DNA of 64,000 nt from Planctomycetota bacterium (GTDB lineage: Bacteria; Planctomycetota; Phycisphaerae; Phycisphaerales; SM1A02). Made by a program: the position numbers and the translations under genes. Shown piece by piece: positions 33,951-42,440 of this stretch. Location of the stretch: the NCBI GenBank assembly GCA_027622195.1, contig JAQBZO010000004.1, positions 43,078 to 107,077 on the forward strand, written 5' to 3'. A model generated the notes under the pieces. The model was not told where the DNA came from and searched no databases. It saw only the letters and a program-made list of their open reading frames with translations. Within the stretch, counting starts at the first letter, position 1; the number at the start of each line of letters is the position of its first letter.

Positions 33951-34802
33951 ATGGCAGCCCTCCTTCCCCATAGTTTGTTCGATCCTGCGTTGGCATTCGC
34001 GCCGCGGGGCGATGGAACTCGAATGGTGCCCTTAACGGTGATCGCTGGACCTTGCCTTCTTGAAGCCCCAGAAATCAATCGCGCGATCGGAGAGTCCCTG
34101 CGCGATACCTGTCTCGAACTGGGAATGGCCTTTGTCTTCAAGGCGAGTTTTGACAAGGCGAATCGGTCCAGCGTGGCGAGTCCTCGTGGACCTGGAGTGG
34201 AGGCTGGATGCGACGCGCTCGCACGGCTGCGCGATGAACTCGGTGTGCCCGTCACGACGGACATTCACGAGCCATCCCAAGCGGCGCGTGCAGCGCGGTC
34301 GGTGGACATCCTTCAGATTCCAGCCTTTCTCTCGAGGCAAACGGACCTCCTCGCCGCCGCAGGAGCAACTGGAAAGCCCGTCAATATCAAGAAGGGACAG
34401 TTCATGGCTCCATCCGAAATGATCGGAGCGATTGGAAAACTTCGCGAATCAGGGGCGCGACAGATCATGCTCACCGAGCGCGGATCCTTCTTCGGATACC
34501 ACCGACTCGTGAACGATTTCATTGGACTCGGTGACCTCATGGATCTCGGCTGCCCCGTTTGTTTCGATGTCACCCACTCGACGCAGCTCCCAGGAGCTGA
34601 GGGGACGGGCAGCGGCGGTCGTCCAGAGCGGGCTGGACTCCTTGGCAACGCCGCGGTTGCCGCTGGAGTCGATGCTCTTTTCTTCGAGTGTCACCCAGAC
34701 CCATCGCGTGCATCGAGCGATCGGACAACGAGTCTGCCGCTCTCGTCGGTCCGGGAACTTCTGAATCGGTGGAAATTGATTCGAACGGCCCTCGAGAATT
34801 GA
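33951..34802 (+). CDS. kdsA: 3-deoxy-8-phosphooctulonate (KDO-8-P) synthase, metal-dependent type
   Basis: A 283-residue enzyme that condenses phosphoenolpyruvate with arabinose-5-phosphate to make KDO-8-P for the lipopolysaccharide core. Motifs are IAGPCLLE, FKASFDKANRSS, DIHEP, the NIKKGQFMAP loop, TERGSFFGYHRLVND and FDVTHSTQLPG. The Cys in AGPC is the metal ligand found in the metal-dependent class (the non-metal class has Asn there), with later His and Glu in ALFFECHPDP. Together with the lpx operon it shows that the cell makes lipid A/KDO-type lipopolysaccharide. Confidence 0.92.
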   Translation: MAALLPHSLFDPALAFAPRGDGTRMVPLTVIAGPCLLEAPEINRAIGESLRDTCLELGMAFVFKASFDKANRSSVASPRGPGVEAGCDALARLRDELGVPVTTDIHEPSQAARAARSVDILQIPAFLSRQTDLLAAAGATGKPVNIKKGQFMAPSEMIGAIGKLRESGARQIMLTERGSFFGYHRLVNDFIGLGDLMDLGCPVCFDVTHSTQLPGAEGTGSGGRPERAGLLGNAAVAAGVDALFFECHPDPSRASSDRTTSLPLSSVRELLNRWKLIRTALEN

Positions 34803-34826
34803 ATCTCTGGGTCGAATTTGCCGACC

Positions 34827-34832
34827 TAGACT
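34827..34832 (+). promoter_or_regulatory. -10-like TAGACT box of mcsA
   Basis: TAGACT is followed by six bases (actgaa) and then the GTG start at 34839, with no Shine-Dalgarno sequence. It supports the GTG as the true start. Confidence 0.4.
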
Positions 34833-34838
34833 ACTGAA

Positions 34839-35327
34839 GTGCACTGCGACCACTGCTCCAATCCTGCCGTCGTTCACGAAATCGTGATCCACAACGGCGC
34901 GAAAACTGAAGTGCACTTGTGCATGGAACATGCCATTGAGAAGGGTCATTCGATTCCGCTCACTCAACCCATTGCTGCACTGTTCGCATCGACGATGAAG
35001 CGCCCCGCAGCAAGCGCGACCAACGCCTTCTGTGATGTGTGTGGATCCACTTGGGCGCACTTTCGGAAGTCTGGCCGACTCGGTTGCCCCTCGTGCTACG
35101 ACACCTTTGGAGACGCTCTCGCCGCTCAAATTATCCTTGCCCAGAGAGGATCCGTGGCGCACGGCGGCGAAGCCCCTCGACAATCAAGTTGTCCCGAAGG
35201 ACACCAACTCCTGCGAAGCCAACTGCTGCGCGAACTCGATGCAGCCGTCGGTGCTGAACAATACGAACGCGCCGCGTCCATTCGAGATCGACTTCGCACA
35301 CTCACCGGGGGCATTGACGCTCCATGA
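34839..35327 (+). CDS. mcsA: McsA-like zinc-binding activator of protein arginine kinase
   Basis: A 162-residue protein with two N-terminal cysteine pairs (CDHC...HLC, then CDVCG...CPSC) as in McsA zinc modules and a C-terminal UVR motif (LLRELDAAVGAEQYERAASIRDRL). McsA binds and stimulates the arginine kinase McsB in Bacillus. It starts with GTG and overlaps mcsB by four bases, which strongly supports the pairing. No ctsR or clpC gene is adjacent, unlike Firmicutes. Confidence 0.85.
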   Translation: MHCDHCSNPAVVHEIVIHNGAKTEVHLCMEHAIEKGHSIPLTQPIAALFASTMKRPAASATNAFCDVCGSTWAHFRKSGRLGCPSCYDTFGDALAAQIILAQRGSVAHGGEAPRQSSCPEGHQLLRSQLLRELDAAVGAEQYERAASIRDRLRTLTGGIDAP

Positions 35328-36400
35328 TGCAAATTGTCGGATCGAAAGTATGGGCTGGCGAGGATGGCCCCGAGTCGGATGTGGTCTTCACGACGCGCGT
35401 TCGCCTTGCGCGCAATCTCCGTGGATTCGCGTTCGTCAACCGAGCGAATGCCGTTCAATCTTCGGAAATCATTCGCATCGTGCAGGGCGCGCTTGCCCAT
35501 TCTGCGAATGATCCTCGCATGCAGTGGTTCGACATGGCGACCCTCTCGCCGCGCGAACGGATGTTGCTCGTCGAACGAAGTCTGGTGAGCCACCAGTTTG
35601 CCCATGCGGATGGACCACGATCGGCGGGCGTCTCCACGGACGAGGCGCTCGCACTCCTCGTCAACGAAGAAGATCATTTGCGCATTCAAGCACTGCGCCC
35701 TGGATTGCAAGTCAAGGAAGCATTCGCTGCAGCCACGGCACTCGATGAAGTGCTCGCAGAGCGACTCGAGTTTGCCTTCCACCCACGCTGGGGATTTCTC
35801 ACCGCGTGTCCTACGAATGTCGGGACGGGACTTCGTGTCAGCGCGATGCTTCACTTGCCCGCACTCGCCTTGGAACGACAACTTCCACGACTTCAAGCGG
35901 GTGTGAAGGAACTCAATCTCATCATCCGCGGTTTTCAGGGAGAGGGATCCACGCCGGAAGGTGGCCTCTTTCAGATCTCGAATCAGGTCACTCTTGGTCT
36001 TTCGGCGGCTGAAATTACCGACACTTTCGCCAACACGATTCTCCCTGAGATTTTGGCGTGGGAGCGTGCCGCAAGACACCATTACTTGTCGACACAACGT
36101 GCGCAAGCCGTCGATCGTGCCGCTCGTGAAATCGGAGTTCTTCAGTCAGCCACATTGATGGGACGCGACGAAGCGCTCAAGCGACTCGGTCGGATCCGTC
36201 ACGCGATTGGGCTCGGATTGATCGAGGGGATGGCGCTCGGCGAAGTGAATCGTCTCGTCGTCGCAGTGCAAAGTGCTCACCTTGCGTGGGCGCGCCCCGC
36301 TGCAGCGACCGATCAAGAATCTGAGAGAAGTGAACGAGCGTCATTGTTGCGCGATGCGTTGGCCAAGGCGACGGTGACTCAGTCGTCCAGCCGTTCATGA
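35324..36400 (+). CDS. mcsB: McsB protein arginine kinase
   Basis: A 358-residue ATP:guanido phosphotransferase domain kinase that phosphorylates protein arginine residues, marking proteins for ClpCP in Bacillus. Motifs are FTTRVRLARNLRGFAF, NEEDHLRIQALRPG, the catalytic Cys in ACPTNVGTGLRVSAMLHLP and RGFQGEGSTPEGGLFQISNQ. The start overlaps mcsA (ATGA). The C-terminus is slightly longer than in Bacillus and Ser/Glu-rich. Its end overlaps the converging pterin dehydratase gene by six bases. The protease partner in this organism is not in the window. Confidence 0.92.
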   Translation: MMQIVGSKVWAGEDGPESDVVFTTRVRLARNLRGFAFVNRANAVQSSEIIRIVQGALAHSANDPRMQWFDMATLSPRERMLLVERSLVSHQFAHADGPRSAGVSTDEALALLVNEEDHLRIQALRPGLQVKEAFAAATALDEVLAERLEFAFHPRWGFLTACPTNVGTGLRVSAMLHLPALALERQLPRLQAGVKELNLIIRGFQGEGSTPEGGLFQISNQVTLGLSAAEITDTFANTILPEILAWERAARHHYLSTQRAQAVDRAAREIGVLQSATLMGRDEALKRLGRIRHAIGLGLIEGMALGEVNRLVVAVQSAHLAWARPAAATDQESERSERASLLRDALAKATVTQSSSRS

Positions 36401-36691
36401 TCGAACGAGGGCGTCTGCGACACGATCGGCATGTGCGGCGAAGGAAAAGTCCTTCTCAGTGATGCCGGACGCATCGTGCGTCGAGAGAGTCAGCGTGACC
36501 TTGTTGTATCGAATCAGAATGTCGGGGTGATGCGAAACAAGTTCCGCTTGCTGTGCGATCGCCTGAACAAATCCCATCGCCGCGACAAAGTCCTTGAACG
36601 AATACACACGCGTGAGAGCGTCGCCGATGAGCGACCACTCAGAGAGTTCGACCAGCCGATCGATGACCTGATCCGCGCTGAGAGAGTGCAT
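36395..36691 (-). CDS. phhB: 4a-hydroxytetrahydrobiopterin dehydratase (PCD)
   Basis: A 98-residue pterin-4a-carbinolamine dehydratase. The complete active-site signature is present (HHPDILIRYNKVTLTLSTHD, with the two His and the Asp). It recycles the pterin cofactor of aromatic amino acid hydroxylases, and family members can also act in molybdopterin or folate-related pathways. No phenylalanine hydroxylase gene is nearby, so its partner is unknown. Confidence 0.9.
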   Translation of the reverse strand: MHSLSADQVIDRLVELSEWSLIGDALTRVYSFKDFVAAMGFVQAIAQQAELVSHHPDILIRYNKVTLTLSTHDASGITEKDFSFAAHADRVADALVRS

Positions 36692-36698
36692 TGACGCC

Positions 36699-36704
36699 AG
36701 TATA
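36699..36704 (-). promoter_or_regulatory. -10-like TATACT box of the PCD gene
   Basis: Minus-strand TATACT is followed by seven bases (ggcgtca) and ATG 36691. There is no Shine-Dalgarno sequence. Leaderless promoter inferred. Confidence 0.42.
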
Positions 36705-36741
36705 TCGGTGTACCGTCCACCGCACCCTTTAGTGGGTGGAT

Positions 36742-36747
36742 TACACT
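36742..36747 (+). promoter_or_regulatory. -10-like TACACT box of the SpoIIE-type phosphatase gene
   Basis: TACACT lies six bases (caactc) before ATG 36754. It decides between this ATG and an in-frame GTG at 36736, which would lie upstream of the promoter. Confidence 0.4.
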
Positions 36748-36753
36748 CAACTC

Positions 36754-37962
36754 ATGACTTCCTCGATGGGTGCTGCCACGTCTCTCGATGCGACACTCGT
36801 GCATGTGCAAGTTATTGGGCACGATCACGAGGCAGTCGCCACCATCGCGAGGCATCTCTCACGCGAAGTGGGTGTCGCTGCCACCGCATGCAGCGCCGAA
36901 TCCGTCGCACTGCGCGGACACGGAGGGCGCACCGTTCTCCTTCTTGTGGGTGGATGTCAATCGAGCGCGATGGACGAGGTCGTCGCCGATGCACTCACCG
37001 CGCTCGTCCCTGTTGTCGCGATCGCACAACCGAAGAGCGTCCCCTCAGGTGTGTTGACCCTCAGTCTTGATGTCGATCCCGCCGAAGTGTGCGGCGTGCT
37101 TCGAGGACTCTCGGCGCGACAGCCTCTGGTCCATCATCTTGACGATCTGGTCCGACGCGTCACCGATCAGTCTGCTCCGATGCGCAGTGAGATTGATCGA
37201 CTGCAAGATGAAATGACACTCGCTGCATCGGTGCAGCGCGAGTTTTTGCCGAGGTCACTTCCATCGCTTGGGCCGTGGTCGTCGGCGGCGTTGTGGCGCC
37301 CTGCTTCGTATGTATCGGGCGACATCTACAACGCATTCCGAGCGGATGAACATCACCTCGCGTTCTTTCTCGTCGACGCGGTCGGACACGGTGTTCCCGC
37401 CGCTTTGCTCACACTCGTCATTGCGCGCGCTCTTCAAGTCAAGAAGATTGAGCCTGGGAAATATCGATTGCACACGCCGAGCGAAGCGCTGGGGTTGCTC
37501 AATCAAGACATGGCGACTCATGTCGGTCGGAACGCGCGATTCGCCACCGCTGCCTATGGGATTCTGGATGTGCGAACGGGAACGGTCACCGTCGCCACGG
37601 CGGGACATCCACCCGTGCTCCACCTGCGAGCCGGCGCTGAACCAGAACCACTTACCAGTTCTGGTCCGATCTTGGGAATCCTCGAGGATGTTGAGTATGA
37701 GGAAGCGACCACGACCCTCGAAGCGGGCGATCGGCTGCTGTTCTACACCGATGGATTCGAGCATGTGTACTCCGATCCACATCCAACAATCGCTGGAGCG
37801 CTCCTTCCCTCTCGGAGATACCTCAATCTGTTTGCATCGCTCAGCGACAGGACTGATCCCGTGGACTTGGTGCACGCCGTCGAAAGTGAAATCGACCGAG
37901 CCACGCAGGGACTTCCGCTCATTGATGATGTGACCCTTCTTGCGTTTGGTCGGTCGCATTAG
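36754..37962 (+). CDS. SpoIIE-type PP2C protein phosphatase with receiver-like N-terminus
   Basis: A 402-residue regulator. The first 120 residues form an alpha/beta domain resembling a response-regulator receiver (VQVIGHDHEAVATIARHL, VLLLVGGCQ, PVVAIAQPKS) but without a clear phosphoacceptor Asp. A short coiled coil (EIDRLQDEMTLAASVQREFLP) leads into the SpoIIE/RsbU phosphatase: SGDIYNAF, FFLVDAVGHGVPAALLT, TAAYGILD, TVATAGHPP and LLFYTDGFEHVY. Such enzymes dephosphorylate STAS-domain antagonists in partner-switching circuits. Its end overlaps the converging ribE by four bases. Confidence 0.85.
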   Translation: MTSSMGAATSLDATLVHVQVIGHDHEAVATIARHLSREVGVAATACSAESVALRGHGGRTVLLLVGGCQSSAMDEVVADALTALVPVVAIAQPKSVPSGVLTLSLDVDPAEVCGVLRGLSARQPLVHHLDDLVRRVTDQSAPMRSEIDRLQDEMTLAASVQREFLPRSLPSLGPWSSAALWRPASYVSGDIYNAFRADEHHLAFFLVDAVGHGVPAALLTLVIARALQVKKIEPGKYRLHTPSEALGLLNQDMATHVGRNARFATAAYGILDVRTGTVTVATAGHPPVLHLRAGAEPEPLTSSGPILGILEDVEYEEATTTLEAGDRLLFYTDGFEHVYSDPHPTIAGALLPSRRYLNLFASLSDRTDPVDLVHAVESEIDRATQGLPLIDDVTLLAFGRSH

Positions 37963-38543
37963 CGACGCGACTTGACCATGAAGTCAGCTTCGATGTTGAC
38001 TCGGTCTCCTTGCACACGATCACCAAGCGTGGTGCGACGGCACGTCTCTGGAATCAGTGCGACTTCGATGGTCCCCGCGGATGAATCCACTGAGGTAAGG
38101 GTGAGCGATACCCCGCCGATCGCGACGGATCCACGTTCGATCATGGACTGAACGAGTGTTGATCCCACATGCACCCGAAGACGAACTCCATCGAAGTGGC
38201 GGAGCCATTCGATGGTTCCGATGCCGTCGACGTGGCCTTGCACCATGTGCCCGCCGATTGGATCTCCGAAACGAAGGGCAGGTTCGAGGTGGACGCGCGT
38301 GGTCGGCGCGAGTTCTCCCAGAGTCGTCAATGAAAGAGTTTGCGCAACGACATCGAATGCAACCAGATGATCGACATTCGAGACGACGGTCAAACAGCAT
38401 CCATCCACGGCGATCGAGTCACCGATGGAGGCGCAGCGAATGCGATCGATTGCTTCGGCGCACGCGATCACCAAACGGCGTCCCGTCGGGGTTGGTTCGT
38501 TGCGCTCGACAATGCCGGTCGATGAGACGAGTCCTGTGAACAT
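37959..38543 (-). CDS. ribE: Riboflavin synthase, alpha subunit
   Basis: A 194-residue enzyme that converts two lumazine molecules to riboflavin. It has the two tandem lumazine-binding repeats of the family: MFTGLVSSTGIVE with VDGCCLTV in the first, and GGHMVQGHVDGIGTI with VAIGGVSLTLTSVD in the second. Length is slightly below the usual 200-215. It lies three bases after the SpoIID-type gene. The other rib genes are not in the window, and no FMN riboswitch is seen, since it is inside an operon. Confidence 0.92.
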   Translation of the reverse strand: MFTGLVSSTGIVERNEPTPTGRRLVIACAEAIDRIRCASIGDSIAVDGCCLTVVSNVDHLVAFDVVAQTLSLTTLGELAPTTRVHLEPALRFGDPIGGHMVQGHVDGIGTIEWLRHFDGVRLRVHVGSTLVQSMIERGSVAIGGVSLTLTSVDSSAGTIEVALIPETCRRTTLGDRVQGDRVNIEADFMVKSRR

Positions 38544-38546
38544 CGA

Positions 38547-40034
38547 TTACCACACCACGCGAATCTCGGCGCCGGGGTAGTACCGATTCAAGATCGCCTT
38601 CCAATTGGCCCCTGCCTTCGCCATCCCTTGCGCCCCGTATTGGCACAACCCGCATCCGTGGCCGAATCCGTTGCCGACGAGATCGAATGATCCTCCACGA
38701 TTGACGACGAGGACACGGAAGTCACCGGAGCGCACATCGCGACTGCCCGCTGGAGCAAAACGGTTGAGTGCGACGCGAAGGTCTTCTCCATTGATGCGCA
38801 TCGATCGACCAGAGGTTTCGTGGATGGCGTATTCCACCGCTCGACCTGATGGATTCTCGACTGCACGCGAGACTGACCCCACCGATTGGAGCAAAGCCAA
38901 ATCCTTGCGACCAGCCTCGGCGCCCCACCGTCGCACGCGTGAACGGAACTCGGCTTCGGTGATGCGTGTTTTCCAAGTGCGCACCTTCGCGGCATCGCAG
39001 CAGACTTCTCCTGAACGCGATCCATGTTCTCCTGACAACAGTGGCCAGATGGCATGGGATGGATTGTCACTCACCGATTCATTCACACTTGCGCCTCGTC
39101 CGCCGCAGCACGACGAGTAATACGCGGGCACCACGCGCTCATCGAAGAGGAGGACAATGCCGCGCGTGTCCGCCACTGCTTGTATCGCCTCGGGTCGAGT
39201 CGTTGCGCCAACCCAAGCCTGATTCGCCTCACCCGCAACAACATCAAAGTGACGGCGATCGGCCCATCGATCCATTTCAATCAATGCGTACGACCGAGCC
39301 GCAACGGATTGCGCGCGGTAGGTATCGATCTTCCATCCCGCGAATAACTCCTTTGAGAGGACTCCAGGCAAATAGGTTTCCATCGGAACACGCACCACAA
39401 GATCCGTCATGTCGCTCCTGGCGGGAGCCTTGTCTTTGCTCAACACCATGACGCCTGGCCATTCAATGCCATGCCACTCCACGCTGGGACGAGCGCCTTG
39501 CATCGGATGCACTTCGAGCGGCATGCCGTCCAGCCAATGTCGTTCGACCTCGTCGTCGCCCGAGCCGGCGGTCATGCTCCAACCCGCCCCTTCTGGCGCA
39601 ATTCTGACTGGAGTTGGAACAGTCACTCCTCGGCCCTGTCCTGGCTGAATCACCCACAAAAACTGCTGCGGATGAGTGAACACGAGTTCGGTCGATGGAA
39701 CTTTTGTTCCGATACGAACCCGCACAATCGGTTCGGTCGATGGGGGTAGTGCCCGAGAACGATTCGCAAGCGCCGTGAGTGTCGCCGCATCGGGCTTCGA
39801 AGGGATCTGCACCGTGACGGCTGGCGATTCTCCTGTCGTGGCCGCGACCTTGGTGCGAGCCACCGCAGGCGCTGGTCGATCGATAGTGCCCGAGTCGACC
39901 ACTTTGGAAGTTGAGCATCCAGAGGATCCCACAGAGAGAAGGATCGTCAGGAGCACCGCGAATGTGGCGAGTGCCCACACAAGTGCGCGGCGGCGCCTGC
40001 GCATTCCATCGAGGAACTCATCCAGCCGAGTCAT
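38547..40034 (-). CDS. SpoIID/LytB-domain cell-wall protein
   Basis: A 495-residue exported or membrane-tethered protein: a cluster of arginines, a hydrophobic helix (about residues 17-38) and SSGC that may be a lipobox. The C-terminal half is a SpoIID/LytB domain: VPMETYLPGVLSKELF, RAQSVAARSYALIEM, YYSSCCGGRGA and the final FGHGCGLCQYGAQGMAKAG with LNRYYPG. SpoIID is a lytic transglycosylase that cleaves peptidoglycan stripped of stem peptides. The central 180 residues are a beta-rich unknown region. Start overlaps the previous gene's stop by four bases. Confidence 0.87.
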   Translation of the reverse strand: MTRLDEFLDGMRRRRRALVWALATFAVLLTILLSVGSSGCSTSKVVDSGTIDRPAPAVARTKVAATTGESPAVTVQIPSKPDAATLTALANRSRALPPSTEPIVRVRIGTKVPSTELVFTHPQQFLWVIQPGQGRGVTVPTPVRIAPEGAGWSMTAGSGDDEVERHWLDGMPLEVHPMQGARPSVEWHGIEWPGVMVLSKDKAPARSDMTDLVVRVPMETYLPGVLSKELFAGWKIDTYRAQSVAARSYALIEMDRWADRRHFDVVAGEANQAWVGATTRPEAIQAVADTRGIVLLFDERVVPAYYSSCCGGRGASVNESVSDNPSHAIWPLLSGEHGSRSGEVCCDAAKVRTWKTRITEAEFRSRVRRWGAEAGRKDLALLQSVGSVSRAVENPSGRAVEYAIHETSGRSMRINGEDLRVALNRFAPAGSRDVRSGDFRVLVVNRGGSFDLVGNGFGHGCGLCQYGAQGMAKAGANWKAILNRYYPGAEIRVVW

Positions 40035-40951
40035 TCGAGGATCCGCAGCGCAAGACCGCGATCGGTGAGCACTGCCTTTAGTTCATCAAGACTTGTGGAT
40101 CCAAAGTTCTTCACGCCGAGCAATTCTGCTTCGGTGCAGGTCGCGAGATCGCCCACTGAATTAAGTCCGAGCGTCGCCGTGGCGCGCCTCGCACGAACCG
40201 AAAGATTGAGCGATGCAAGTCGGACCTCGAGCAGTTCTGCCCCCACTTTTTCAACGAGCGAGAGGAAATAAGGATCACTTCCGCCCGTCGCCACCCGTGT
40301 TTGGATGACTCCTTGTCCGAGGCTGAATCCCTTGTCGGAAAGCATCTTCTTGATTTCCACGAGCGATGTCTCACCGAAATTTCGGTACGACAAGAGTTCG
40401 GCTTCACTGATCTTGAGCAAATCGCCGAGCGTGCGAATGTTCATCTTTTTGAGGCAGTTTCGCGCGCGGAGCGACAATTCAAAATCGGTCACTGGGGTAT
40501 CCAGCAGCGCACTGTGGCGGCGCTCTTTGTGCGATGGTTCCACTTCCTCGATGTGCGACTCATCTTCATCGAGATTGCGAAGAAAGAGCTTCGCACGCTT
40601 GTGCGTGGAGTCCGCTTCAAGAATTTTTCGCAAGCATCGCTTGGCGCGACGAATCTCTCCGCGATCCTCGAAAAGGACGGCGAGGTTGAACAATGCATTG
40701 AGAGGTGGATTGGGAGAGTGCGCCACTTCCTCGTACAACGCAAGAGCCGACGCCGCATCATCTCGATCACCTCGAAGTTCAAGATGAACTGCCAATCGCA
40801 GCATTGGCCCAGCATCACGCTCGATCTCGATGGCGGCTCGATAGGCGGTGATCGCGCCGTCTCGATCTCCATCGAGTTCAAAAACCTCTGCCTTGCGGAT
40901 CAGCACAATCATCGCCTCTTGAGGTTGGGTGTTGGGAGTTGGATTCGTCAT
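40031..40951 (-). CDS. TPR protein with two RNA polymerase alpha-CTD-like domains
   Basis: A 306-residue cytoplasmic protein. Residues about 14-125 are tetratricopeptide-like helices (LDGDRDGAITAYRAAIEIE, ALYEEVAH, LNALFNLAVLFEDRGEIRRA). Residues about 156-212 closely match the RNA polymerase alpha C-terminal domain (LSLRARNCLKKMNIRTLGDL, then YRNFGETSLVEIKKML). Residues about 246-304 are a second, weaker copy (LNLSVRARRATATLGLNSVG, then VKNFGSTSLDELKAVL). It is not the real rpoA, because the assembly domains are missing. It could contact promoter UP elements or transcription factors; inferred. The ORF is open further upstream, but the TPR begins after ATG 40951. Confidence 0.82.
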   Translation of the reverse strand: MTNPTPNTQPQEAMIVLIRKAEVFELDGDRDGAITAYRAAIEIERDAGPMLRLAVHLELRGDRDDAASALALYEEVAHSPNPPLNALFNLAVLFEDRGEIRRAKRCLRKILEADSTHKRAKLFLRNLDEDESHIEEVEPSHKERRHSALLDTPVTDFELSLRARNCLKKMNIRTLGDLLKISEAELLSYRNFGETSLVEIKKMLSDKGFSLGQGVIQTRVATGGSDPYFLSLVEKVGAELLEVRLASLNLSVRARRATATLGLNSVGDLATCTEAELLGVKNFGSTSLDELKAVLTDRGLALRILE

Positions 40952-41009
40952 GGTCGAAGCGGGGTCGGATGGCGCGAACGATGGAATAGAGTAGCAGTCG
41001 TCTGGGAAA

Positions 41010-42440
41010 TCAGTCGACCGAGGTCGGTCGGACCAATTGGATCGTCCGCCAGTGCCCGCGGTGGAACCTCCACCAAAGAGTGAGACCGATCGCGCTGATG
41101 TAGAGACTCGCACCAATCCAGGGGCCAATCGAACCCCACTGGGGATGGAACTCGACGAAATACCAACCCAGTCCCACAATGAGGGACCACGACCAGAAGA
41201 CCGTGACGACGGCCGGCCAAACGGTATCTCCAGCACCTCGCAGCGCCCCGCTGAAGACGATCCCGATCGCATCAAACACCTGAAAGATCGCGGCGCAGAT
41301 CATCACTCTGGACCCGACATGGATGATCCTTTCGAGGACCTCGGCATCTTCACCAGGAGCATCAGCAAAGACTCCAATCATTTCCCTTCGAAAAACGATC
41401 ATGAGGATGCCCCACGCGAGCATGTAGCCGAGCGCCATCCGTACCGCGGTGCGTGCAAAGAGTGCGGCGCGGTCGTGGTCCCCTGCACCAATGGCGCGAC
41501 CGACGAGTGCTGCACACGCGGTGCCGAATCCAATCGCAGGCATGAACGAGAGATGCATGTAACGAAGTGCCGCCCATCCTGCAGCAAGTTCGACAGTGCC
41601 GAATCGACCCACGAGGACGGACATAAAGAGTGCCCAAGTGACCATCTCATTCAAACTCTGCAGCGCGGCGGGCCACCCAATGCGAATCAAATCTTTGATG
41701 GGTCCCCATGCGGGTCTCCACGCGCCGAAAAAATGAAACTCCCGCGCGAACGCTGGACGACACACGATGAACACGGGCACGCAGAGTTCGACTGTGGTCC
41801 CTGCGATCGAGGCGATTGCCGCGCCAAGGACTCCGAGCTTCGGAACGAACCACACTCCTGGAAGTCCGAGTTCGGGAATGCCTTCTGGTCCCAAGATGAA
41901 CGCGTAGGCCACGATCAAGTTCGCGATGTTGCCAACGACCGCAGCGATGGCGATCACTCTGGGTCGATGGATTCCGAAAAAGAAACCGCTGAGTGCTTTC
42001 CCAATAAGTGGAATGACGGACGAGAAGGCGAGGATTTGCCCGTACGAAATCTCCATGCGTTCGACATCAGGATCGTGTCCCATCCATCCAAAGACAGTAG
42101 GAAGTGCCAAGGCCCACGGCACCATGACGACCGCCCAACTTCCGATGGCAATCCAGATTCCAGCCCATGCATAGCGCGCTGCTTCGAAAGGACGACCTGC
42201 GCCCATGTTTTGCGCGGCGAATGTATTGACGAGACTCACCACACCGACGAGGGCGGCGAGAAGGCACCATGACCAGATTCCCCCATTTCCCTGCGCCGCA
42301 ACGGCGGCGGGACTGATCCGCGCCACCATCATGGCGTCGACGAACTGCATGATGGTGTAACTCATCATGGCGATGACGGTCGGCCACGCTTGTTGCCACA
42401 CCTCCCGGCGAATATCGCGGTGAAGCACTCGTTGCGTCAC
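41010..42440 (-). CDS. MATE family multidrug/cation efflux protein
   Basis: A 476-residue membrane protein with about twelve helices in two similar halves. Family traits include PTVIAMMSYTIMQFVDAMMVARI in the first helix, GWPAALQSLNEMVTWALF at the start of the second half and GALRGAGDTVWP near the end. MATE proteins export drugs or metabolites against Na+ or H+. The start overlaps nuoG by four bases. In this operon it could export a product of the ketosynthase pair, but that is only a guess. Confidence 0.88.
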   Translation of the reverse strand: MTQRVLHRDIRREVWQQAWPTVIAMMSYTIMQFVDAMMVARISPAAVAAQGNGGIWSWCLLAALVGVVSLVNTFAAQNMGAGRPFEAARYAWAGIWIAIGSWAVVMVPWALALPTVFGWMGHDPDVERMEISYGQILAFSSVIPLIGKALSGFFFGIHRPRVIAIAAVVGNIANLIVAYAFILGPEGIPELGLPGVWFVPKLGVLGAAIASIAGTTVELCVPVFIVCRPAFAREFHFFGAWRPAWGPIKDLIRIGWPAALQSLNEMVTWALFMSVLVGRFGTVELAAGWAALRYMHLSFMPAIGFGTACAALVGRAIGAGDHDRAALFARTAVRMALGYMLAWGILMIVFRREMIGVFADAPGEDAEVLERIIHVGSRVMICAAIFQVFDAIGIVFSGALRGAGDTVWPAVVTVFWSWSLIVGLGWYFVEFHPQWGSIGPWIGASLYISAIGLTLWWRFHRGHWRTIQLVRPTSVD

